Shown: positions 19,809-31,500 of the stretch, piece after piece | Position numbering within the stretch: position 1 is the first letter of the stretch | Layout: each line of letters begins with the position of its first letter | Assembly: GCF_902729435.1 (NCBI RefSeq) | Contig: NZ_CACVCG010000002.1 | Span: forward strand, 1-64,000 | From: Magnetospirillum sp. UT-4 | GTDB lineage: Bacteria > Pseudomonadota > Alphaproteobacteria > Rhodospirillales > Magnetospirillaceae | DNA length: 64,000 nucleotides | Reading direction: 5' to 3' | Translations under genes and position numbers: made by a program | The notes under the pieces: model-generated | The model's database searches: none | What the model saw: only the letters and a program-made list of their open reading frames with translations | Told to the model about the DNA's origin: nothing

Positions 19809-20923
19809 ACCCGCATCGGCATCAGCACGTAGATGGCGCTGGCATCGGCCAGGTCGCGCACCACCGTCGGGCTGGCGGCGTCGGCCATGGCGAAGCGGGC
19901 GGTGTCGCCCTCCACCTGGGACAGGATGTCGAGCAGATAGCGCGAGTTGAAGCCGATCTCCAGCGGCGTGGCCTCGAACTGGGCCTCGATCTCCTCGACC
20001 GCGCTGCCGCTTTCGGGGCTGGAGGCGGACAGGGTGACGGTGCCCTTCTCGAGGGCCAGCTTGATGGCCCGGCTCTTTTCGGTCGAGATGGCCGAGACGC
20101 GGTCCACCGCCTTGGCGAAGCTTTCCACGTCGACGTCCAGGATCTTGTCGTTGTCGGCGGGGATCACCCGCTCGTAATCGGGGAAGGTTCCGTCGATCAG
20201 CTTCGAGGTCAGCACCGCGTCGCCGAAGGCGAAGCGCAGCTTGGTCTCGGACAGCGACACGGTGATCTCGGCCTCGGTCTCGTCGATCAGCTTGCGGATC
20301 TCGTTGACCGCCTTCCTGGGCACGATCACGCCGGGCAGGCCGGCGGCCCCCTCGGGCAGGGTGATCTCGACCCGGGCCAGGCGGTGGCCGTCGGTGGCGG
20401 CGGCGCGCAGCACGTCGCCGTTGGGGCCGGCGGCGCCGTGCAGGTAGATGCCGTTCAGGTAATAACGGGTCTCTTCCGTCGAGATGGCGAAGCGGGTGCG
20501 GTCGATCAGGGTCTTCAGCTCGGCCGCCGACAGCACGAAGGTGTGCGGCAGCTCGCCGCCCGACAGGACGGGGAAGTCCTCGACCGGCAGGCAGGCCAGC
20601 GAGAACTTGGAACGGCCCGAGCGCAGCGTCAGCTGGCCGTCCTCGGCCTGGTATTCCAGCTCGACCTGGCTGCCCTCGGGCAGCTTGCGCACGATCTCGT
20701 AGAAGGTGTGGGCGGGGGCGGTGGTGGCGCCCGGGCGCGCCACGTCTGCGGCGACCGTCTCGACGATGTCGAGGTCCATGTCGGTGGCGTTCAACGACAG
20801 CGAGCCGGGCCGGCCTTCGAGCTTGACGTTGGACAGGATCGGGATGGTGTTGCGGCGTTCGACGACGCTCTGCACATGGGCCAGCGACTTCAGCAGCTGG
20901 GCGCGCTCGATGGTCAGCTTCAT
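19805..20923 (-). CDS. dnaN: DNA polymerase III beta subunit (sliding clamp)
   Basis: 372 residues, the usual clamp length, with three tandem clamp folds. The N-terminus MKLTIERAQLLKSLAHVQSVVERRNTIPILSNV is typical, as is the C-terminal YVLMPMRV, near which the polymerase-binding pocket lies. It forms the ring-shaped processivity factor. It lies 127 bp after dnaA and overlaps recF. Confidence 0.97.
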   Translation of the reverse strand: MKLTIERAQLLKSLAHVQSVVERRNTIPILSNVKLEGRPGSLSLNATDMDLDIVETVAADVARPGATTAPAHTFYEIVRKLPEGSQVELEYQAEDGQLTLRSGRSKFSLACLPVEDFPVLSGGELPHTFVLSAAELKTLIDRTRFAISTEETRYYLNGIYLHGAAGPNGDVLRAAATDGHRLARVEITLPEGAAGLPGVIVPRKAVNEIRKLIDETEAEITVSLSETKLRFAFGDAVLTSKLIDGTFPDYERVIPADNDKILDVDVESFAKAVDRVSAISTEKSRAIKLALEKGTVTLSASSPESGSAVEEIEAQFEATPLEIGFNSRYLLDILSQVEGDTARFAMADAASPTVVRDLADASAIYVLMPMRV

Positions 20924-21050
20924 GGCGTTGTGGACGATCCGGTTCTTGATGCCTGCTCCCCCCCTTGCGGCAGGGTCCGCCAGTATATCACAGGCGCCGG
21001 GGCCTCAAAGCGGATTCGGGGTGATGATCACATGCCCGCGCGCCCGGGGG

Positions 21051-22424
<1,374 letters not shown>

Positions 22425-22948
22425 TTCAAGCCCCCGAAGTCTGCTCTCAAGCCACCTGACGCACAGCGAAGTCTTGGCGTCGGAGACGACTCTTGAGCCG
22501 GACCCGGCTCCACCGAACAGACGACATTCCCCCCTCCATATCGGGCAGGCCTTCGCGGACCGGCGCGATGCCGCATCCGCGGCCGGTGCGGCCGCCACCA
22601 GCGGACCGTTCCGACCGTTCAGGAATACCCCTCTGACCTAAGCAAGTAAACCAGAATCAGAAAACGAATACCAAAGCATGACAAAAGATATGGGTGCGCG
22701 ACAAATATAAGTTTGAAGCTTTTAGAATAACTCGAATACTTCCGTAAAATTGCTTGCAATTTTCTTCAATGGTGCCGGGAGGGATCGGACTCTAGCGGCG
22801 CCCTCCGTTACTGACAACAGGACCGGATCGGGAACGAATGAAATTTTTCGCTTGCATTCCGGCTCTGCCGGGAATCCCGCCGGACTCGCAAAAACAAGGG
22901 GGCCGCGCCAGTGGCGCGGCCCCCTCGGAACGCGGAGATGTCCGCCGG
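22425..22948. other. dnaA-rpsT intergenic region (524 bp)
   Basis: Non-coding. Positions about 22640-22770 are strikingly AT-rich for this genome, with several A/T runs, and probably contain the dnaA promoter. I looked for DnaA boxes (TTATCCACA and close variants) and saw none, so an origin here is not supported by sequence alone. The high-coordinate end contains the rpsT terminator (22897-22925). Confidence 0.55.
22891..22925 (-). terminator. Rho-independent terminator of rpsT
   Basis: On the minus strand, a perfect 13-bp hairpin (AGGGGGCCGCGCC, loop ACT, GGCGCGGCCCCCT) is followed by TGTTTTT. It lies 24 bp after the rpsT stop, and the direction of the T run matches rpsT transcription. Confidence 0.88.
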
Positions 22949-23221
22949 TCAGGCCAGCGGCTTCATGTCCTTCACGCGGGCGACCAGGCGGGCCACCTTG
23001 CGCGAAGCGGTGTTCTTGTGCAGCACGCCGGCCTGGGCGCCCTTCATCAGCTCGGGCTCGGCGGCCATCAGGGCGGAACGGGCTTCCTCGGTATTGCCGC
23101 CGGCGATGGCGAGCTCGACCTTCTTGACGAAGGTGCGGATGCGGCTGACGCGGGCGCGGTTGACTTCGGTGCGGCGCTCGGTCTGGCGGATGCGCTTCTT
23201 AGCCGACTTATGATGGGCCAT
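22949..23221 (-). CDS. rpsT: 30S ribosomal protein S20
   Basis: 90 residues, very basic. The N-terminus [21 protein letters not shown] and the later [19 protein letters not shown] are diagnostic for S20, which binds 16S rRNA in the body of the small subunit. It is monocistronic here, with its own terminator, upstream of dnaA on the same strand, an arrangement common in Alphaproteobacteria. Confidence 0.97.
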   Translation of the reverse strand: MAHHKSAKKRIRQTERRTEVNRARVSRIRTFVKKVELAIAGGNTEEARSALMAAEPELMKGAQAGVLHKNTASRKVARLVARVKDMKPLA

Positions 23222-23373
23222 GGATCAAAACCTGTGGGCAAGGGTTCGTCGCAAAATCGAAGGCGCGTTTATAGTTGCGCCGCTCCGGGGCGTCAAGCGG
23301 GAATCGACCCGGGCGCCGGATCGCGCTACAAGGTGGGGGTCCGCCGCCGCTTCGCAACCCGCAAGGTCCCGCC

Positions 23374-23871
23374 ATGATCGAGGACGATTCCCCCGGCCTG
23401 CCGCTCGACATCCCCGAGCCGGCACGGGCGGCGCTCACCCTGGCCGCCGGCCTGTGGCACGACGAGGCCGCCGCCGCCGCCCATGTGGAGGCCGCTGTCG
23501 CCGCCGCGCCCGAGGCGCTGGCGGCGCGCATCGGCGCCTACAAGTTCCATTTCTACCGCCACCGCTATGACGAGGCCGTCGAGCAGGCCCGCGCGGTGCT
23601 GGCCCTGGCCGCCCGCCGCCTGCAGCTGCCGCCCGACTGGGCCGAGGTGCGCCCCAATGATGCCGGCTTCGGCCGCATCGAGCCGTGGCCGCGCCTGTAC
23701 CTGCAGGCGCTGGTGGGGCTGGGCTATTGCCTGGCCCGCCAGGGCCTGACCGCCGATGGCCGCGCCGTGCTGGCCAAGGCGGCCGAACTCGATGTTTCGG
23801 GCAAGTTCGGCGCCGCCCGCCTGGTGGCGGTGATCGACCGCGGCGGCCTCGACGACGAGGATGACGGGTGA
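23374..23871 (+). CDS. Hypothetical TPR-like protein
   Basis: 165 residues, soluble. Helical, Ala-rich repeats (AALTLAAGLWHDEAAAAAHVEAAVAAAPEALAAR; RYDEAVEQARAVLALAARR; GLGYCLARQGLTADGRAVLAKAAEL) suggest two or three TPR-like units. ATG 23374 gives a sensible N-terminus, divergent from rpsT. The next gene overlaps its stop by 4 bp, so the two are translationally coupled. No function can be assigned. Confidence 0.72.
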   Translation: MIEDDSPGLPLDIPEPARAALTLAAGLWHDEAAAAAHVEAAVAAAPEALAARIGAYKFHFYRHRYDEAVEQARAVLALAARRLQLPPDWAEVRPNDAGFGRIEPWPRLYLQALVGLGYCLARQGLTADGRAVLAKAAELDVSGKFGAARLVAVIDRGGLDDEDDG

Positions 23872-24458
23872 GCGCCCACCTGGCCTACGCGCTGGCCTGG
23901 GCCGCCTTCGCCCTCGGCCATTCCGGCCTCGCCTTGCCGGCGGTGAAGCGCAGGCTGCGCCCGTGGCTGGGGCGGCGCTACCGTCTTGCATACAATATCG
24001 TCGCGGTGCTGCAGGTGGCGCTGGTGATGGCGGTGGGGGGCTTCGCCCTGGGCGACCGCCCGGCCTTCGCGCTGCCGGGCTGGCTGGCGGCGGGCATGGG
24101 CGTGGTTCACCTGGTCGGCTGGGGGCTGCTGCTGTGGGCGGCCCGATTCTATGACCTCGGCCGGCTGGGCGGCCTGGCCCAGCTGAGGGGCGAGAGCGAG
24201 GACGAAGGCCTGCGGCTGGACGGTCCCCACGCCTATGTCCGCCACCCGCTCTACGCCGCCGGCTTCCTCATCCTGTGGGGCGGCGCCTTCAATCCGCTGG
24301 GGCTGGCGACGGCGGTGTGGGGCAGCCTGTACCTGCTCCTCGGCACCTGGGCCGAGGAACGCAAGCTGGTCGCCCTGTACGGCGGCGCCTACCTGGACTA
24401 CCGGGCGCGGGTGCCGGCGCTGCTGCCGTGGCGCGGCCGGGTGCCGCCGCCGGGGTGA
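23868..24458 (+). CDS. Integral membrane methyltransferase, isoprenylcysteine methyltransferase/NnrU-like
   Basis: 196 residues with about four to five membrane segments. The C-terminal part has the ICMT/PEMT-family signature: PHAYVRHPLYAAGFLILWGGAFNP followed by WAEERKLVALYGGAYLDYRARVPALLPW, in which the RHP and E-E-R-x-L...Y...Y pattern forms the SAM and substrate site. The N-terminal half (ALGHSGLALPAVK) resembles NnrU-type proteins. It probably methylates a lipid-linked or small membrane substrate. The GTG start at 23868 overlaps the previous stop (GTGA). Confidence 0.75.
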   Translation: MSAHLAYALAWAAFALGHSGLALPAVKRRLRPWLGRRYRLAYNIVAVLQVALVMAVGGFALGDRPAFALPGWLAAGMGVVHLVGWGLLLWAARFYDLGRLGGLAQLRGESEDEGLRLDGPHAYVRHPLYAAGFLILWGGAFNPLGLATAVWGSLYLLLGTWAEERKLVALYGGAYLDYRARVPALLPWRGRVPPPG

Positions 24459-24506
24459 CGGCGCCGGTGGGGTGACAGCGCCGTTGGGGCCGATTATGCT
24501 TCGCCC

Positions 24507-24863
24507 ATGGTAGCCGCGACGATCCGCCTGATGCCCCACCACGATGCCAACTGGCGCGCCCGCCTGGAGGAGGCACGCACCCGCCAGGCCGAGCTGCTGG
24601 CCCGCGAGGGCATGCTGACCGCCGCCGAGCAGGATGAGCTGCTGGCCCTGCGCGAGGCGGTGGACCGCGCCTTCAACGCCCGCTTCCGCACCACCGCCGA
24701 ATACCGCGACTTCTATTTCGCCCAGGCGCGCGAGCTGCTGGAGGCCGAGGGCATCGACATGCCGCTGCCGCAGGTCGCCGACGACGCCACCGTCGAGGAG
24801 ATCGACCGCGTCCTCGGCATGGTCTGGCAGGCGGTCGAGGTCACCAATTCCGAGACGTTTTAG
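24507..24863 (+). CDS. Hypothetical protein
   Basis: 118 residues, acidic and helical. It begins AATIRLMPHHDANWRARLEEARTRQAELL and contains ALREAVDRAFNARFRTTAEYRDFYFAQARELLE. No domain recognised. There is a 48-bp gap to the upstream methyltransferase. Accepted because the composition is protein-like and the frame is clean, but the start could be the later ATG at 24531. Confidence 0.55.
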   Translation: MVAATIRLMPHHDANWRARLEEARTRQAELLAREGMLTAAEQDELLALREAVDRAFNARFRTTAEYRDFYFAQARELLEAEGIDMPLPQVADDATVEEIDRVLGMVWQAVEVTNSETF

Positions 24864-24915
24864 ATTGCCCTCGCCGGGCCCCGAGCTGCGAGGCGAAACG
24901 CGGCCGCCGCCCCCC

Positions 24916-25099
24916 TTTTTTTCGGTTCATCACGGATTGGCGGGGAGTAGGTCCGAAAGCGCCACCCGTCGTTCCCGCGCAGGCGGGAACCCAGGAGTCG
25001 CGGACACGGTGTCGGTGCACCCCTGGGTCCCCGCCTGCGCGGGGACGACGTCCATTATGGTTTAGGACTCCCCGCCAGTCCGTGAAGAACCATTTTTTC
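24916..25099. repeat. Nested palindromic (MITE-like) element
   Basis: The outer arms are 24916-24948 and 25067-25099, imperfect 33-bp inverted repeats centred on GGTTC..TCACGGA.TGGCGGGGAGT and each ending in a T or A run. The inner arms are 24968-24995 and 25022-25049: GTCGTTCCCGCGCAGGCGGG then AACCCAGG, and its complement with two G/T-compatible differences. There is no reading frame. It fills the gap between the 118-residue protein and the Cache protein gene, which are convergent, and could terminate both. The outer arm recurs alone at 175-207. Confidence 0.8.
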
Positions 25100-25133
25100 G
25101 TCAAGCCCGGCGATGACGGCGGGGGCCGCCCGC

Positions 25134-25592
25134 CTACCGGTACAGCCCGATATAGACGATGACGCCGCGGGCGGGGACGTGCTTGACGAAGGTCTGCTTG
25201 GGCTGGATGCGGTTGGTGGCGGGGTTCAGCCAGTGGTACTCGACCCAGCCCTCGCCCTTGTCCAGCGCGGTGGCGACGATCTCGCGCACCAGCAGCTTGC
25301 CGTTGGCATCCTTGACGTTCAGCACCGACTTGCCGGCGTTCCGGGGGTGGGGCGGATAGATCAGCCAGGTGCCGTTGGTGTCGATGACGTTGACGTAGAT
25401 CTCGCCGTGCTTGAACTCGCCATCGGCCAGGAAGGCCTCGCGCGCCGCGTCGAGGCCCTGGGCCTCGACCAGGGCGGCGGCCTTCAGGGTCAGCGCCCGT
25501 ACGCCGCCCGGGTTGGGCGGCTCGGCGGCGGCGGCGGGATGGCCGGCCCACAAGGCGACGGCCAGGATCAGGATGCGCAGGACGGCGTTCAT
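25134..25592 (-). CDS. Secreted single-Cache-domain protein
   Basis: 152 residues. The signal peptide (1-22) ends HPAAAAE. The rest is one Cache-type sensor fold: ALVEAQGLDAAREAFLADGEFKHGEIYVNVIDTNGTWLIYPPHPRNAGKSVLNVKDANGKLLVREIV...WVEYHWLNPATN. It resembles the periplasmic sensor part of Cache chemoreceptors and kinases but has no membrane or output domain, so it is probably a free periplasmic binding protein. It is the last gene after the kinase and receiver genes (8-bp gap), suggesting it modulates that kinase. Confidence 0.78.
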   Translation of the reverse strand: MNAVLRILILAVALWAGHPAAAAEPPNPGGVRALTLKAAALVEAQGLDAAREAFLADGEFKHGEIYVNVIDTNGTWLIYPPHPRNAGKSVLNVKDANGKLLVREIVATALDKGEGWVEYHWLNPATNRIQPKQTFVKHVPARGVIVYIGLYR

Positions 25593-25600
25593 TACGGACC

Positions 25601-25969
25601 TCACGACAGGCCAAGCTCGGCCAGGGTGGCGGCAAGACGGTCGCGCGACACCGGCTTGGACAGGACGGCGTCGAAGCCGATATCGAGCAGGGCGCGAACC
25701 TGCTCCGGCATGGCGTGGGCGGTGTAGGCCACCACCTTCATCCCGTCCCCGCCCAGCCCCTCGGCGCGGATGCGGGCGCACACCTCCTCGCCGCTCATCA
25801 CCGGCATGCTGACGTCCAGCAGGATCAGCGCGAAGGGGCCGGCCGCCAGCGCCGCCAGCGCGGCTTCGCCGGATTCGGCCTCGGCCATCTCCCAGCCCGC
25901 CTTGCCCAGCAGACGGCAGGCGAGGACGCGGTTGACATCGTTGTCGTCGACCACCAATGCCCGTTTCAC
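25601..25969 (-). CDS. Single-domain response regulator
   Basis: 122 residues, a receiver domain only. Acidic pair D8/D9, phosphoacceptor D52 in [10 protein letters not shown], switch Thr/Ser in VAYTAHA, and K in LSKPVSRD are all present, so it should be phosphorylatable. The start overlaps the upstream kinase stop by 4 bp; the kinase is its probable partner. It has no output domain, so it acts through protein-protein contacts or as a phosphate relay/sink. Confidence 0.9.
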   Translation of the reverse strand: MKRALVVDDNDVNRVLACRLLGKAGWEMAEAESGEAALAALAAGPFALILLDVSMPVMSGEEVCARIRAEGLGGDGMKVVAYTAHAMPEQVRALLDIGFDAVLSKPVSRDRLAATLAELGLS

Positions 25970-28512
25970 CCCTTCTCCTCCTGTGCTGCGATGGGCAGGA
26001 CCACCTCGAACACGGTGCCTTCGCCCACCGTCGAGCGCACGCCGATGCGTCCGTGCATCAGCTGCACCAGGTTGCGCGCCAGGGTCAGGCCCAGGCCGGT
26101 ACCGCCGTGGGAGCGGGTCAGGAAGGCGTCGCCCTGGTGGAACTTCTCGAAGATCGCGTCCTGCATCTCGGGCGGTATGCCGGGGCCGGTATCGGCGACG
26201 GTGAAGACGATGCCCTGCTCGCCGACGGCGACCTCCAGCCCGACCTTGCCCTGGGTGGTGAACTTGACGGCGTTGTTCAGCAGATTGTGCAGCACCTGGC
26301 GCAGCCGCAGCGGGTCGGTGGCGATGGTGGCGGGCAGATCCCCGGCCAGCACCGCCTCGAAGCCGATGCCCTTGGCCGCCGCCACCGGCTGGTGCACCGC
26401 CGCCACCTCGGTGACCAGCGGTGCCAGCGGCGTCTCGACGGCGTTGAGCGCCATCGCCCCGGCCTCGATCTTGGCGATGTCGAGGATCGAGTTGACCAAC
26501 TCCAGCAGGTGCCGGCTCGACCGCTCGATGATGTCGGCGTTCTCGCGGGTCTCGTCGTCGCCGGCCTCGTCGCGGATCAGCTCGGAAAAGCCGATGATGC
26601 CGTTCAGCGGGGTGCGCAGCTCGTGGCTCATGTTGGCCAGGAACTCGCTCTTCATGCGGCTGGCTTCCTCGGCCCGGTGCTTGGCGTCCTGCAGGGTGAC
26701 GATGGACTCCTGCACGCTGTCGGCCATGGCGTTGAAGGACTGGGCCAGGTTGGCCATCTCGTCCTGGCCGTGGACCGGCAGGCGGTGGGACAGGTCGCCC
26801 TGCTGGAAATGGCGGATGCCGTGGACCATGGCGGTGATGCGGCGGGTCAGGAACGAGGCCATCCAGATGGCGATGCCGACCACGATGACGGTCATCACCA
26901 GGGTCGAGCCGGTGAGCTGGCGGGCCATGTCGGCCACCTGGGTCGAGATCAGCGCCATGACGCTGTCCAGATTGGCCTGCAGTTCCAGGTCGCGCTGGGC
27001 CACCACCGCGTCGGTCTCGGCCTTGGCCTTGGTGGCGGCGGCATGGAAGTCATCGACATTGGCGCCGATGGTGACGAAGCCGAAGCCGCGCGGCGACTTG
27101 GCGTAGGGGCCGGTGTAATAGGGGATGGTGGCGGCGGTGGTCAGCTTCCACAGCCCGCTCCAGAAGATCTCGAACGAGCCCGAGCCGCCCTGGCTGGTCA
27201 GGTTCATCCAGCCGATGCATTGCGGCGCGTGGTTGAGGTAGCGGCAATCCAGCCCGAGATTGCCCGACTTCACCAGCTCGACCGCGCCCTTCTTCTTCAG
27301 CGACTGCTCATGGAAGGTCGGCGCGGTGGCGATGAATTCGGCATAGGGCTTGCCGCTGTCCTTCCACTGGGCGTGCAGGTCGGCATCCAGCCACGGCACC
27401 GCCGGGTCGCCGGTCTGGGGATCGTAGCCGGTGATGAAGTAGTGGCGCGGATGGACCACCGAGCGGCCCTTGTAGTCCCAGATGAAGGCGTAATTGCCCG
27501 ATGCGGCGTCCGGAATCGGCGAATAGCGGTCGCCGGTGGGCAGGATGTGGTCGGTGAACTCCATCAGGTGGTCGTGGTCGAGGGCCAGCGTCACCCAGCC
27601 GGTCACCTTGCCGCTCTCGACCACCGGGGTGGCCCAGCGCACCAGGCCCTGGAAGCGACGGCCCACCGGGTTCTCGGTGCCGGCGAAGGCGGCCTGCTCG
27701 GGCTCGAAGGCGATGGCCTTCGCTTGCGCCGCCTTCGGCGTGTAGGGGCCGATGACGCGGCTGGGGACATAGGCGCCGATGACGTCGGAAACGTGGATCT
27801 CGCCCGGCTTCAGCGCCTTCAGGGCGGCGTAGTAGGTCTCGGCCCTGACGAAGGTGTTCTCGCGCCGCGACACGTCGCGCAATTCGGGCGCCATCAGCGG
27901 CGAGGTGGTGACCTTCACCTTCTCGCGCCCGTCCAGGCCGATGAAGGTCATCTCCAGGAACAGCGGCTTCTCGAAGGTGAGGCCGACATCCTCGGGCGGG
28001 CGGTAGTTGAAGTTCTTGCGGTTGTCCTCGACCGAGGGCTCGACCGCCGGCAGGTCGTAGCGCGGCGTCGCCTCGGGCCCCGGCACCCACTTGGCGCCGT
28101 CGGGCGTCAGCACCCACGGATGGTGGCGTTCCACCGCGCGGGTACGCTCGGCCAGGAACTGGCGGTAGGCCTCGGCCGAGGGCGCCACCCGCGCCGCCGA
28201 GCGCACGTCCTTGTCGCGGTCGTACAGGAATTGCGCCACGGTGCGGGCGGTGTCGGTGGTCAGCCGCTCGAGCGCCTCGCGCGCCGAATCGTCCAGCGCC
28301 TTGATGGCCGACTGGGTGGTGGTGTTGGCGACCAGGTCGATGGTGTCGCGCATGTTGCGGGTCATGCCGACCACGCTTTCCGACACCCGTGCCGCCAGCC
28401 ATTGCTGCCCCTGCCAGGCGAACAGCGCCAGCACCAGCAGCGGGATGACCTTGATCACCACGAAGATGAGAATGAGCTTGGCACGAATGCCGAAGCCGCG
28501 AAGGAACCCCAT
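25966..28512 (-). CDS. Sensor histidine kinase with large periplasmic Cache-type sensor
   Basis: 848 residues. TM1 lies near residues 10-33, followed by a ~480-residue periplasmic region rich in Cache-like features ([50 protein letters not shown]). Then come TM2 (about 515-540), HAMP, a HisKA dimerisation domain with phospho-His near residue 629 ([15 protein letters not shown]), and HATPase_c with N-box [10 protein letters not shown]1 DTGPGIP and G2 GGTGLGL. It should autophosphorylate in response to a periplasmic small molecule. First gene of a kinase-receiver-Cache protein operon. Confidence 0.9.
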   Translation of the reverse strand: MGFLRGFGIRAKLILIFVVIKVIPLLVLALFAWQGQQWLAARVSESVVGMTRNMRDTIDLVANTTTQSAIKALDDSAREALERLTTDTARTVAQFLYDRDKDVRSAARVAPSAEAYRQFLAERTRAVERHHPWVLTPDGAKWVPGPEATPRYDLPAVEPSVEDNRKNFNYRPPEDVGLTFEKPLFLEMTFIGLDGREKVKVTTSPLMAPELRDVSRRENTFVRAETYYAALKALKPGEIHVSDVIGAYVPSRVIGPYTPKAAQAKAIAFEPEQAAFAGTENPVGRRFQGLVRWATPVVESGKVTGWVTLALDHDHLMEFTDHILPTGDRYSPIPDAASGNYAFIWDYKGRSVVHPRHYFITGYDPQTGDPAVPWLDADLHAQWKDSGKPYAEFIATAPTFHEQSLKKKGAVELVKSGNLGLDCRYLNHAPQCIGWMNLTSQGGSGSFEIFWSGLWKLTTAATIPYYTGPYAKSPRGFGFVTIGANVDDFHAAATKAKAETDAVVAQRDLELQANLDSVMALISTQVADMARQLTGSTLVMTVIVVGIAIWMASFLTRRITAMVHGIRHFQQGDLSHRLPVHGQDEMANLAQSFNAMADSVQESIVTLQDAKHRAEEASRMKSEFLANMSHELRTPLNGIIGFSELIRDEAGDDETRENADIIERSSRHLLELVNSILDIAKIEAGAMALNAVETPLAPLVTEVAAVHQPVAAAKGIGFEAVLAGDLPATIATDPLRLRQVLHNLLNNAVKFTTQGKVGLEVAVGEQGIVFTVADTGPGIPPEMQDAIFEKFHQGDAFLTRSHGGTGLGLTLARNLVQLMHGRIGVRSTVGEGTVFEVVLPIAAQEEKG

Positions 28513-28599
28513 GCCCGACCCCGTCGCCTATCCGAACAGCCTATACCATAGGGTATGTGGGATGAACACAGTTCCAGGTGCGTTTGAACGGATTGTAAA

Positions 28600-31500
28600 T
28601 CAGACCGCCAGCTGGAAGCTGGTGTTGTCGATCGCCGAGGTATCGACACTGTCCAGATGGGCGATCTGGGTCGAATTGGCGGTCGATGCGTTTTCCATGC
28701 TGGTGGTGTACCAGATGTCGAGCCCGCCGCCGCCGTCGTCGATGGCGATGATGCCGTCGCCGGTGCCGCCGTAATCGTGGAAGGTGGCGCTCATGGCATT
28801 GGCGTTGCCGGCCTCGACATAATCCGACGCCGCCAGGGTGCCGCTGGAGCCCAGGCCGAACTGGGCATCCGACAGCGCCAGCACGTCGGAGCCGACGGCG
28901 AAGTCGGTGACCGTATCCTTGCCCACCATGTCGAGGACGAAGGTGTCGGCCTCGCTGCCGCCGGTGAGCTGGTCGTCGCCGGCCCCGCCCTGCAGCAGGT
29001 CGTCGCCGGCGCCGCCCGACAGCGTGTTGGAATTGCCCGAGAAGTCCTGGATGACGTCGTAGCCGGCACCACCGTCGGCGACCTTGCCCGCGGTGGTGCC
29101 GGCCAGCACCAGCAGGTCGGAATAGGTGGTGCCGGTCAGGCCGGCGGAATTGTCGATCTCGGACATCAGCGAGCCGGAATTGACGCCGAACGAGTTGTTG
29201 AACTCGGCCGTGGTCATGTTGTCGCTGCCGACGCCGAAGATGATGGTGCCTAGGTAGCCGGTATCGAGGGCCACCATTTCCGTGGCCGAGTCCAGCCGAT
29301 AGGCCCCGGGCGAGGCATAGGCGTTGGCGATGGTGTCGCCGTCGGCCACCGAGAAATCGGTGATGGTGTCGCTTTGCAGTGTGGAGGGATGCTCCATGAC
29401 GAACTGGTCGGCGCCGGTGCCGCCGGTGAAACTGTCGTCGCCCTCGCCGCCTGTCAGGGTGTCGTTGCCGGCGCCGCCGACCAAAGTATCGTCGCCGATG
29501 CCGCCGTCGAGAGTGTCGTTGTCGTCCTCGCCGTAGAGGACGTCGTCGCCGGCCCCGCCCTCCAGCGAGTCGGCGCCGACGGCACCGTACAGGGCGTCGT
29601 TGCCGTATCCGCCGGACAGCGTGTTGGCATTGGCGTCGCCGGTGATGTTGTCGGCGAAGTCCGAGCCGACCACCACCTCGATGTTGGTCAGGGTGTCGGT
29701 GCCGCCGGCATGGATGGCGCTGCTGGTGCCCAGGTTGACCGTCACCGCCGCCGCCCGGTCGGTGTAGGAAACGGTGTCGATGCCGGTGCCGCCGTCGATG
29801 ACGTTGCTGCCGCCTCGGCCCTGGAACCGCTCGTCGCCGGTGCCGCCGGTCAGCGCGTCGTTGCCGCTGCCGCCGATGAGTGTGGTGACGTTGCTGACCG
29901 TCACCGCATCGCTGCCGACCGTGCCGGTCCCGGTGCCGAGGTCGAGGGTGACGGCGTTGGTGGCCTTGCGGAAATCGGCCTCGTTGGTGCCGGCCTCGCC
30001 GTCCATGGTGGCGACGCCCGACACCCAGACCAGCGTGTCGTCGCCGAAGCCGCCCAGCAGCGCGGTGTCGCCGGCCTTCGCCACCACCATGTCGTTGGCG
30101 CCGGTCTCGGCGCCGGCCCCGACCAGCGCCCGGCCCTCGATGTTGAAGCCGCTGCCCGGGTCCACAATCACCGCGCTGCCGCCGGTCATGTTGATGATGT
30201 AATCGCTGCCGTCGTACTCGATGGAGTCGAAGGCGTAGTCGTCGCCGTGGTCGGCGATGGCCACATACAGCGTGCCGCTGCCGCCGCTGCCGTGGATGCT
30301 GACGGTCTGGGGTCCCAGGCCGGTCAACAGGTAGTAGTCGGCGCCGCCGCCGCCGGACACCTCCGCCGGGGCGCTGCCGTCGAATTCGAAGGAATCGGCG
30401 CCGGTGGTGCCATCGATCACCTCTACCGCACTGATGGTGTCGGTGGTGGCGCCGCGCGTCACCGTGCCGGATGTGAAGTCGGCGACGATGGGCGTCGCGC
30501 TGGCGCTGTAATCGACCTTGTCGACCTCGGCGCCGCCGGTAAAGGCCACCGCGCCGGTGCCGTCGCCGACCGCCACCAGGGCGGAATTCCCGACCGCCAG
30601 GGCGCTGGCATCGATGGTCAGGGTGCCGGTGCCCGATTGCCAGACCGCCACCCACGGCGTGCCCAGCCCGGAGACATAGGCGTTGTCCACCGTGAAGGTG
30701 CTGGCGCCGCTGCCCATGAATTCGAAATTGATGACCTCGAAGATGGTGTTGTCGGCGGTGTCCACCGACGCCGTCTGGTTGAACACCAGCCTGGCCGTCG
30801 GGCCGGAAAAGCTGCCGACCGAGATGTAATCGGCCGCCGACCAGTCATCGACGGTGATGATTCCATAGCCGCTCTGGGTGACGGCGTAGAAGGAATCGTT
30901 GCCGGTTCCCAGGTTGATTATGGTGTCGCCCAGCGCCGCCACGTTCAGCACGTCGTTGCCGGCGGATCCGGTGATGGTATCCACCGCCGCGATCGAGACG
31001 CCGCCGGTCAGGGCATGGGTGGCATCCACCGTCACGGTCAGGGTGCCGCCGGAATTGGTCAGCACGTCGGCCAGCAGCGTGTAGGTGTCGGCGTCGAAGC
31101 TGGCGCTGGCGATGTTGGGATCGACCACCGAGATGCCGTCGAACTGGGCGGCGTAGGTGGTGATGTTGGCGACGCTGTCGGTGACCGTCATGGCGCCGCC
31201 GGCCGGGGTGAAGTGCAGCCCGGCGGCGTCGGCGGCGGTCAGGGTGCCGCTGCCGCTGGTCAGGGTGAACTGGGTCAGCCCGGCGCTGCTCAGGGTCGCC
31301 AGGTTGGCCGCCACGTCGGCGGCGTTGGAGATGTCGATGCCGACCAGGGTGCCCAGGCTGGAGGTGAACGAGCCGCTCAGAAAGGCCGCCGAGGTCGCGC
31401 CGGTATAGGTGTCGGCGGCGAAGGCGTCGCCGATGGTGGCCTGGGCGTTGGCGGCCAGGGCGCCGATATTGGCGGCCGGGTCGGGCAGGGTGATGCTGGT

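Noticed and set aside
22640-22770. Chromosomal origin of replication
   Set aside because: AT-rich and next to dnaA, but without DnaA boxes I could recognise, so not listed as an origin.
28900-29850. Regularly spaced short repeats that could suggest a CRISPR array
   Set aside because: They are RTX nonapeptide codons in a long open frame with degenerate, contiguous units and no unique spacers.
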